Shown piece after piece: positions 5,285-10,163 of a stretch of DNA of 10,163 nucleotides. The stretch is from JAMWCX01 sp964352425 (GTDB lineage Bacteria > Omnitrophota > Gorgyraeia > 2-01-FULL-45-10), in assembly GCA_964352425.1 (NCBI GenBank), contig CAYGRZ010000052.1:1-10163 (forward strand), in the 5' to 3' direction. Below the pieces are notes generated by a model. The model ran no database searches, was not told the DNA's origin, and worked only from the letters and a program-made list of their open reading frames with translations. Position 1 is the first letter of the stretch; every line of letters starts with the position of its first letter. Position numbers and translations under genes: made by a program.

Positions 5285-7984
5285 ATGACCCTGTGGCAGG
5301 GAAAGCTGGAGAGGATAGACGAGTACAGGTGGCGTATACCTAAGAGCTACAAGGCCGGTATGCGCGTCGACGGCATAGTATACGCCGATAAGGACATGAT
5401 GCAGGAGATCATGTCCGACAGGGCGCCGGAGCAGGTGGCCAATGTCGCGTTCCTGCCCGGCATCGTCAAGTATTCGCTCGCGATGCCCGACATACACTGG
5501 GGCTATGGTTTCTGTATCGGCGGGGTCGCGGCGACGGATGTGGACGCGGGCGGCGTCATATCGCCCGGAGGCGTCGGTTTTGACATAAATTGCGGCGTCC
5601 GGCTGGTAAGGACCGATCTCACCGAAGACGAGCTGAAGCCGAAGCTGCGTGACCTGGTATACGCTCTTTATAACGACATACCCGCAGGTATCGGCTCGCA
5701 GGGCGACATCAGGATCAGCCCCGCCGAGGAGCGCAAGCTTCTTGTCGAAGGTGCCGCGTGGGTCGTCGCCCACGGTTACGGAAGAGACGAGGACCTCGAT
5801 TATACTGAGGAGCGCGGAGCCATCAGGGGCGCCGATCCCGACAAGGTATCGGTAAGGGCTTACGAGCGCGGGAAGCGCCAGTCGGGCACGCTCGGATCGG
5901 GCAATCACTTTCTCGAAGTGCAGGTGGTCGACGAGATATACGACGAGGCGGCCGCCGGCACCTTCGGTATCGAGAAGGGCCAGGTGACGCTCATGATACA
6001 TTCGGGGTCGCGCGGCCTCGGGTACCAGGTATGCGACGAGTATTCGAAGGACATGATACGGTGCCTTTCGAAATACGGCATAACGGTGCCGGACAGGCAG
6101 CTCGCCTGCGCGCCGGTCAATTCCGACGAAGGCAAGGCGTATCTCGGCGCGATGAAGTGCGCGGCCAATTACGCGTGGGCAAACCGCCAGTGCCTGATGC
6201 ACCTGGCGCGGCATACGTTCGAAAAGGTTTTCAATAAGGGTCCGAAGGACTTAGGGATGGACCTGGTGTACGACGTCGCCCATAATATAGCGAAGATCGA
6301 GAAATACACCATCGACGGCAGGCAGAGGACGCTCTGCGTCCACCGGAAGGGTGCGACGAGGGCTTTCCCGCCGGGACATCCGGACCTCCCGGCGAAATAC
6401 GCGAAGGTCGGCCAGCCGGTCATAATACCGGGGGACATGGGCAGGAATTCGTACCTGTTGGCCGGTACAAAAAAGGCGGAAGAGACGTTTTACTCAACCT
6501 GTTTTAGCGGGGATACAAAAATTCTAACATTGAACGGATTGATCAGCTTGAAAGAGATTCATGAATTATTAACATTAGGTTTGAATTTCAAAGCGGCCTC
6601 TTTCAATAAAGAAGATTTTAAGATCGAATGGAAAGATATTGTCGAAGTTAACAAGCGTAAGGCCGAGGCTATAAGAGTCAGGATATCGCAGACAGGCAGA
6701 GCCAGATTCGGTACGCTTGATTGTACGCCGGATCACAAATTTGGCATTTTCCAGAATGCTCGCATGGAATATAAAGAGGTCGGGGAAATTATTCGCGATG
6801 AAGAGATGGTATGTGTTTTAGACAGAATAGAGGTTCCCTGGAAACTGCACTATCCAAAACTGTCATATTTGATAGGCGCGCTTTCAACGGACGGTTATAT
6901 TGAAAACGTAAAAAGACATAAAAATAGAAGAACCGTATTTACGCAAAAAAAGACAGCCGAAAAACTGGAATTTATAAATTATGTTAAATCGTCATTCTAT
7001 CACGTCTATAATTACGAACTCAAAGAGGGAAGGGAGAAGTTTAGCAGCGGTTTTATAAGAGGTAAATCTGTTCGGGGTTCTGCCACTGATTTTATTTGCA
7101 GCAAGGGCGGTATAACAGAAACGATTTCACGTGTGGTAGAAGATTTACCCGCATGGATCCTCGAATTAAACAGGGAAAGCATTCTGAATTTTTTGGCTGG
7201 TGTTGTTGACGGAGATGGCACATGGAATCCCGGCCGGGGATCGCTTCATATATTTAACAACGACCCTAAAATAATCGAGGCGATTGTATTGGGATGCCTT
7301 AAATTAGGAATAGCGCCATACATTTCTATTCAAAGAAGTAATTGTTATGTCATCCAAATTTCTGAATTACTTGAAGATATTTTAAGTCGTACTAAAAGAG
7401 TTAAGGGCATCCCGCACAGATACAAATATGGCAGCAAGCTGTTTTCAATCCGTCAATTATTTACTGAGAACTGGAAAAATGAGGATATAAAATGGCCTTT
7501 TAAGCCTAAGATAAAACGTAATGGCTTAATGGAGGCGGGTAAAATTTGTAAATTTTTGAAATCAAATTCCAGCTCAAGATATGACAGAGATAATATTATA
7601 AAAGCGATTAAGGCGCCTCTTCGTATGCAAAGGATTTTTAAAGATAGATCTTTAGGATTGAACGAAGTTTACAATATCGAAGTCGAAGACAATCATAATT
7701 ATTTTGTATTTACCAAAACATTTATGCCGGTATTAGTAAAAAACTGCCACGGAGCGGGGCGACGCCTTTCGCGGTCCGCGGCGATCAGCGCGTGCAGAGG
7801 GCGGTCGATAGCGCGCGAGCTGGAGGCGAAGGGCATTATCGTAATGTCGAGCGGCAGGGAGACTCTTGCAGAAGAGGCGCCCGAGGCGTATAAGGACGTA
7901 AACGAAGTGGTCAATGTTGTGCATGGCGCAGGTATTTCAAAACGCGTCTGCAGGATGCGACCTCTGGGCGTTATCAAGGGGTAG
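5285..7984 (+). CDS. rtcB: RtcB 3'-phosphate RNA ligase precursor, interrupted by an intein
   Basis: RtcB joins RNA 2',3'-cyclic-phosphate or 3'-phosphate ends to 5'-OH ends using GTP and Mn2+, for RNA repair or tRNA splicing. The 899-residue precursor is an N-extein (1-405), an intein (406-820) and a C-extein (821-899); splicing gives 484 residues, the normal RtcB length. Expected Mn ligands are present: C103 in DINCG, H208 in GNHFLE, H239 in IHSGSRG, H333 in YDVAHN. The guanylylated histidine is H822 in CHGAGR, directly after the intein junction, so the unspliced precursor should be inactive. The body aligns well by eye with the archaeal-type RtcB I remember, including MPDIHWGYGF, HRKGATRAFPPGH and the MRPLGVIKG tail. 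The start is ATG 5285, 9 bases after the archease stop with a poor RBS, suggesting coupling. A second in-frame copy of the tail codons follows the TAG stop (see repeat at 8009-8035). Confidence 0.95.
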   Translation: MTLWQGKLERIDEYRWRIPKSYKAGMRVDGIVYADKDMMQEIMSDRAPEQVANVAFLPGIVKYSLAMPDIHWGYGFCIGGVAATDVDAGGVISPGGVGFDINCGVRLVRTDLTEDELKPKLRDLVYALYNDIPAGIGSQGDIRISPAEERKLLVEGAAWVVAHGYGRDEDLDYTEERGAIRGADPDKVSVRAYERGKRQSGTLGSGNHFLEVQVVDEIYDEAAAGTFGIEKGQVTLMIHSGSRGLGYQVCDEYSKDMIRCLSKYGITVPDRQLACAPVNSDEGKAYLGAMKCAANYAWANRQCLMHLARHTFEKVFNKGPKDLGMDLVYDVAHNIAKIEKYTIDGRQRTLCVHRKGATRAFPPGHPDLPAKYAKVGQPVIIPGDMGRNSYLLAGTKKAEETFYSTCFSGDTKILTLNGLISLKEIHELLTLGLNFKAASFNKEDFKIEWKDIVEVNKRKAEAIRVRISQTGRARFGTLDCTPDHKFGIFQNARMEYKEVGEIIRDEEMVCVLDRIEVPWKLHYPKLSYLIGALSTDGYIENVKRHKNRRTVFTQKKTAEKLEFINYVKSSFYHVYNYELKEGREKFSSGFIRGKSVRGSATDFICSKGGITETISRVVEDLPAWILELNRESILNFLAGVVDGDGTWNPGRGSLHIFNNDPKIIEAIVLGCLKLGIAPYISIQRSNCYVIQISELLEDILSRTKRVKGIPHRYKYGSKLFSIRQLFTENWKNEDIKWPFKPKIKRNGLMEAGKICKFLKSNSSSRYDRDNIIKAIKAPLRMQRIFKDRSLGLNEVYNIEVEDNHNYFVFTKTFMPVLVKNCHGAGRRLSRSAAISACRGRSIARELEAKGIIVMSSGRETLAEEAPEAYKDVNEVVNVVHGAGISKRVCRMRPLGVIKG
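6500..7744 (+). mobile_element. Intein with LAGLIDADG homing endonuclease inside rtcB
   Basis: This 415-residue in-frame insertion has its boundaries at T405 | C406 ... N820 | C821. Block A is CFSGDTKIL at the N-terminal splice site. Block B is TPDH (481-484) with its conserved Thr and His. The endonuclease motifs are YLIGALSTDG (528-537, acidic D536) and FLAGVVDGDG (636-645, acidic D644), both intact. Block F is VYNIEVEDNHNYFV (795-808), and block G is MPVLVKN before Cys+1. The penultimate residue is Lys rather than the usual His. GC in three sampled 60-base lines inside is 25-35%, against 63-73% in two sampled lines of the flanking extein, with the change at the boundaries. This points to recent acquisition by homing. 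RtcB inteins are known in archaea; as I recall, P. horikoshii and M. jannaschii carry them. Confidence 0.94.
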
Positions 7985-7987
7985 GGA

Positions 7988-8009
7988 GTCCTGAGCGAAG
8001 TCGAAGGAC
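7988..8009. repeat. Palindrome-like GAGCGAA repeat after the rtcB stop
   Basis: This 22-base element has arms GTCCT (7988-7992) and AGGAC (8005-8009) around GAGCGAAGTCGA. I recall very similar sequences (CTTCGACTTCGCTCAGGAC on the other strand) as dispersed repeats in several bacterial lineages. That is memory rather than a search. It sits exactly between the functional rtcB tail and its echo. A related GAGCGAA-rich stretch occurs at 10028-10047. Confidence 0.5.
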
Positions 8010-8035
8010 GGCCGCTCGGGGTCATAAAAGGATAG
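8009..8035 (+). pseudogene. rtcB: Remnant rtcB 3' end (second copy of the last eight codons plus stop)
   Basis: Translated in the same frame as rtcB, 8009-8035 reads RPLGVIKG and then TAG. This is identical in protein to the real rtcB end at 7958-7984, 24 codon-positions of sense sequence plus stop. Every one of the eight sense codons differs from the first copy only at the third base. It is probably the leftover end of a diverged rtcB allele. It has no start of its own and would be translated only by reading through TAG 7982-7984. It also lies in the leader just ahead of serS. Confidence 0.6.
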
Positions 8036-8042
8036 GGGATAT

Positions 8043-9320
8043 ATGCTGGACATTAAGTTCATTCGAGACAACAAAGACATCGTAAAAGAAGCCATTAAGA
8101 ACAGGGGGATGGAGCTCGATATAGATGAGCTGATCACCCTCGATGAAGAGCGTCGAAAACTCCTTATGGAGGTTGAAGGGTTGAAGGCCGAGAGGAATAA
8201 AGCAAACGATGAGATCTCAGTCCTGATGAAGGAGAGGAAGAATCCGAAGGACATTATCGGTACGATGAAGGTCGTATCCCAAAAAATAGCCAATTTAGAT
8301 AATAAAGTGGGTGAATTAGATGAAAAACTGGCTAAATTGGTATATATAATCCCAAACTTACCGGATAAATCGATACCTGTTGGTGGCCCTGAAGCAAATA
8401 AAATAGTGCGTTCGTGGGGCAAAAACCCTGTTTTTGACTTCAAACCGAGAAACCATATTGAACTTGCCGAACACCTTGGGATAATCAGTTTTGGCACGGC
8501 TGCAAAGATCACCGGGTCCAATTTTATTTTATTTATGGGCCTTGGCGCGCGCCTTGAAAGGGCACTCATAAATTTTATGCTCGATCTTCACACCAGGAAA
8601 CACGGATACAAAGAGGTGTTCCCGCCGTTCCTGGTCAACAGGCGGAGCATGACCGGTACGGGGCAGCTGCCGAAACTCGAAGAGGAAATGTATAAGCTTA
8701 AGGACGATGACCTCTTCCTGATCCCGACAGCAGAGGTGCCGGTCACTAATATCCACGCCAATGACATCCTTGATGAGGCGCGGCTGCCGGTCTGCTACAC
8801 GGCATATACCGCTTGTTTCAGAAGAGAAGCCGGTTCTTATGGCAAGGATACGAAGGGCATGATACGGGTCCACCAGTTCGACAAGGTCGAGATGGTAAAG
8901 TTCGTGAAACCCGAGACCTCATATGACGAGCTGGAAAAGCTCCTCGGCGACGCGGAAGATGTCCTGCAGATACTGGGCATCCCTTACAGGGTCGACATGC
9001 TTGCCTCAGGCGATATCTCGTTCGCGGCGGCAAAGTGCTATGATATAGAGATATTCGCCGCAGGAGCGAACGCGTATCTGGAAGTCTCGAGCTGCTCCAA
9101 CTTCACTGACTTCCAGGCCAGGCGGGCGAACATCCGGTACCGCCAGAAAGATACGAAGAAACCAGCTTTCGTCCACACCTTGAACGGATCCGGTGTGGCG
9201 CTGGCCAGGCTCGTCGTCGCGATCCTGGAGAACTACCAGAACAAGGACGGGAGCGTCACTATCCCGGAAGCATTGGTCCCGTACATGGACGGGGTAAAGA
9301 CGATAACTCCGGATAAGTGA
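8043..9320 (+). CDS. serS: Seryl-tRNA synthetase
   Basis: This 425-residue class II aminoacyl-tRNA synthetase charges tRNA-Ser with serine using ATP. The N-terminal about 110 residues form the typical long antiparallel coiled coil that grips the tRNA-Ser variable arm (charged helices 28-65 and 75-100). The catalytic core shows the serine-site TAE (229-231), motif 2 CFRREAGSYGKDTKGM with R260 and E262, VHQFDKVEM (276-284), LEVSSCSNFTDFQARR (346-361), and motif 3 as NGSGVALARLVVAILENYQ with R389. Motif 3 departs slightly from the common GSGLAVGRTLVA. The length is normal. The start ATG 8043 is preceded by AGGGGAT (8034-8040). The gene lies 58 bases after rtcB with no terminator between, so co-transcription is possible. 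The stretch 8280-8580 is AT-rich compared with the rest of the gene. Confidence 0.96.
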   Translation: MLDIKFIRDNKDIVKEAIKNRGMELDIDELITLDEERRKLLMEVEGLKAERNKANDEISVLMKERKNPKDIIGTMKVVSQKIANLDNKVGELDEKLAKLVYIIPNLPDKSIPVGGPEANKIVRSWGKNPVFDFKPRNHIELAEHLGIISFGTAAKITGSNFILFMGLGARLERALINFMLDLHTRKHGYKEVFPPFLVNRRSMTGTGQLPKLEEEMYKLKDDDLFLIPTAEVPVTNIHANDILDEARLPVCYTAYTACFRREAGSYGKDTKGMIRVHQFDKVEMVKFVKPETSYDELEKLLGDAEDVLQILGIPYRVDMLASGDISFAAAKCYDIEIFAAGANAYLEVSSCSNFTDFQARRANIRYRQKDTKKPAFVHTLNGSGVALARLVVAILENYQNKDGSVTIPEALVPYMDGVKTITPDK

Positions 9321-9325
9321 TCATA

Positions 9326-9979
9326 ATGTCAAAGATAGTGAAGATGGTTGCGGGAGTACTTGCGGTGCCGCTGATGTTCGCGGTAACGCACGCGTTCTAT
9401 ACCAACGTCGCGCAGGTCTCGGAGCTGTCCGGCATCCTCAAGTTTTTCATGTGGGGCATCGTCAGCTACGTGATCCTGCACCTTCTTTTCTACAAGCCCA
9501 CGTTCGTATACGTGCTCGGCCACGAAGCGGTCCATGCGGTGATGGCGTGGATGATGGGCGGCAAGGTCCAGTCTTTTCAGGTATCGAAAGAAGGCGGCAG
9601 CGTCTCGACGGACAAGAGCAACGCGGCGATAGAACTCGGGCCGTATTTTGTGCCGATATACGCTATCGTGATCATGGTGGTCTATTTCGTCGTCGCGTAT
9701 TCCTACAACATAAACGGGGCGGTCTTCGTATTCCTTATAGGGTTTACGCTCGCCCTCCACATGGTGATGACGATCGAAGTGATGAAGACGCGGCAGCCGG
9801 ACATCGTGAAGTCGGGATATTTCTTCTCCATCGTGTTTGTCTATGCGCTAAACATCATCATCATAGCGATGATCTTCGGCCTGCTTTTCCATTCGTTCTC
9901 AGCGAAGAGATTTTTCATCGATACGTGGATGGCGACGAGAAGCATTTACGGGGCGGTTATAAAACAATTATTTTATTGA
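9326..9979 (+). CDS. M50-like (site-2-protease type) membrane metalloprotease
   Basis: This 217-residue polytopic membrane protein carries the zinc-protease motif HEAVH (H66, E67, H70) in GHEAVHAVMAWMMGGKV, placed at the edge of a membrane segment as in M50 (M50B-like) peptidases. Hydrophobic segments lie at about 6-24, 40-56, 107-125, 131-150 and 164-188. D159 in QPDI could be the third metal ligand, but this is inferred. The family cleaves membrane-embedded substrates; the target is unknown. I prefer ATG 9326. An alternative GTG at 9317 overlaps the serS stop (9318-9320), and neither has a strong RBS. Either way the gene is tightly coupled to serS and probably shares its transcript. No catalytic residue is missing from the first motif. 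Confidence 0.8.
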   Translation: MSKIVKMVAGVLAVPLMFAVTHAFYTNVAQVSELSGILKFFMWGIVSYVILHLLFYKPTFVYVLGHEAVHAVMAWMMGGKVQSFQVSKEGGSVSTDKSNAAIELGPYFVPIYAIVIMVVYFVVAYSYNINGAVFVFLIGFTLALHMVMTIEVMKTRQPDIVKSGYFFSIVFVYALNIIIIAMIFGLLFHSFSAKRFFIDTWMATRSIYGAVIKQLFY

Positions 9980-9981
9980 GC

Positions 9982-10025
9982 TATTGGATGGAGGAGTGGC
10001 AGAGTGGTCGATTGCGGCAGCCTTG
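9982..10025 (+). repeat. 44-base direct repeat, copy 1 (carries tRNA-Ser 5' half)
   Basis: These 44 bases are identical to 10120-10163, a period of 138 bases. The repeat begins at TATTGGATGGAGGAG and ends at GCAGCCTTG. The second copy is cut by the window end, so the true repeat may be longer. It includes the 5' part of a tRNA-Ser-like sequence and 8 bases of leader. Confidence 0.9.
9990..10025 (+). pseudogene. 5' half of tRNA-Ser(UGA)-like sequence, 3' half missing
   Basis: GGAGGAG (acceptor strand), T8, G9, a D-arm (GCAGAGTGGTCGATTGC, closing GCA/TGC), G26, anticodon-stem strand GCAGC and loop start CTTG match the 5' half of a bacterial tRNA-Ser, with U34-G35 of a UGA anticodon. After 10025 the sequence departs. 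There is no GCTGC-like strand to close the anticodon stem, no serine-type long variable arm and no TTCRA T-loop. CTCCTCT at 10059-10065 could pair with the acceptor strand, but the T-arm before it does not fold. I therefore read it as a broken or displaced tRNA fragment, not a working gene. An assembly join is an alternative. Confidence 0.5.
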
Positions 10026-10101
10026 TTGAGCGAACGAAGTGAGCGAAATCCCGCCAAACTCCTCTCAAAGTCGGCAGTTTGCTATAAAGCCGTTTGGCGG
10101 G
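10026..10101. repeat. Hairpin-rich block between the two tRNA-Ser halves
   Basis: GAGCGAA occurs twice (10028-10034 and 10041-10047). A perfect 10-bp inverted repeat follows, CCCGCCAAAC (10050-10059) with GTTTGGCGGG (10092-10101). Inside its loop a smaller hairpin is possible (GGC 10073-10075 with GCC 10089-10091, TTT 10078-10080 with AAA 10086-10088). There is no T-run after the main stem, so it is not a standard terminator. It resembles a mobile or dispersed palindromic repeat. Confidence 0.55.
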
Positions 10102-10119
10102 AAAAGCTGTTGTTGAAGG

Positions 10120-10163
10120 TATTGGATGGAGGAGTGGCAGAGTGGTCGATTGCGGCAGCCTTG
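10120..10163 (+). repeat. 44-base direct repeat, copy 2
   Basis: Identical to 9982-10025 up to the window edge. It is preceded by GTTGAAGG rather than TTGAGC, so homology to copy 1 starts at the TATTGG. Confidence 0.9.
10128..10163 (+). tRNA. tRNA-Ser(UGA)-like gene, 5' half, cut by window end
   Basis: The same 36 bases as 9990-10025: acceptor strand GGAGGAG, D-arm, anticodon stem GCAGC, loop C-U-U-G. The window stops inside the anticodon, so only U34 and G35 are seen; UGA (serine) is the natural completion for this backbone. It may be the intact gene of which 9990-10025 is a partial copy. Serine identity rests on the resemblance of the 5' half and cannot be confirmed without the variable arm. 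Confidence 0.5.

Noticed and set aside
4841..6214. 457-codon open frame on the - strand
   Set aside because: It is antisense to archease and rtcB, with shadow-type composition and no recognisable domain.
7982..8035. Read-through of the rtcB TAG stop to give a longer protein
   Set aside because: The frame stays open and ends in the same RPLGVIKG, but the known RtcB end is already complete at the first stop and nothing indicates TAG recoding; rtcB, CPBP and the tail echo all use TAG as a plain stop.
9990..10066. Complete 76-base tRNA using CTCCTCT at 10059-10065 as acceptor strand
   Set aside because: The acceptor pairs (with one G-U), but the anticodon stem and T-arm do not fold and there is no TTCRA loop.
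10026..10110. An intron in the anticodon loop of tRNA-Ser, spliced with RtcB
   Set aside because: AAAAGCTGT after the block resembles the second anticodon-stem strand, but no variable arm, T-arm or acceptor strand follows before the next repeat copy, and the block is too small for a group I intron.
1..10163. CRISPR array, prophage or insertion sequence
   Set aside because: There are no spaced short repeats, no phage structural genes and no transposase; the only repeats are those listed.

Overview
The window is about 10.2 kb from a bacterium. All supported genes lie on the + strand and are tightly packed, with several start/stop overlaps. The long minus-strand open frames are shadows of GC-rich + strand genes. 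In 60-base samples I counted roughly 55-73% GC in most genes, but 25-35% inside an intein and as low as 28% in part of serS. The gene set (a GGDEF protein, a PilZ protein, a Sec-type exported protein, UvrD-type helicase, archease, RtcB, SerRS, membrane metalloproteases) is bacterial. The organism could belong to one of the GC-rich uncultured phyla such as Omnitrophota, but that is a low-confidence guess because there is no rRNA or marker protein here that I can place.

Layout. At 57-1545 a membrane-anchored GGDEF protein is followed by an overlapping CPBP-family membrane protease. At 1566-1703 a strong promoter, about 100 structured bases and a textbook terminator form a candidate small RNA or attenuator, directly followed by a PilZ-domain gene (1732-2244). 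A long inverted repeat (2255-2317) separates this from a small secreted protein (2365-2748), whose stop codon overlaps the start of a UvrD/PcrA-type helicase (2748-4778). A consensus-like promoter at 4803-4831 then drives archease (4856-5275) and the RNA ligase RtcB (5285-7984). serS (8043-9320) and an M50-like membrane protease (9326-9979) follow. The window ends in two copies of the 5' half of a tRNA-Ser(UGA)-like sequence, 138 bases apart, separated by a hairpin-rich block.

The most notable feature is in rtcB. Its extein (484 residues after splicing) is interrupted by a 415-residue AT-rich intein (6500-7744) with splicing blocks and two LAGLIDADG homing-endonuclease motifs. The intein sits immediately before the Cys-His pair holding the catalytic, guanylylated histidine, so ligase activity should depend on protein splicing. 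Just past the rtcB stop codon, in the same frame, lies a second copy of the last eight codons plus stop (RPLGVIKG*). It differs at the third base of every sense codon and is separated from the first copy by a palindrome-like repeat. This looks like a scar of recombination between two diverged rtcB alleles.

How the genes work together. Archease and RtcB form one functional unit, since archease promotes RtcB guanylylation and turnover in RNA repair or splicing. The GGDEF and PilZ genes both belong to cyclic-di-GMP signalling but are separate transcription units. SerRS lies close to a tRNA-Ser-like sequence, its substrate type, but the first copy visible here looks broken.
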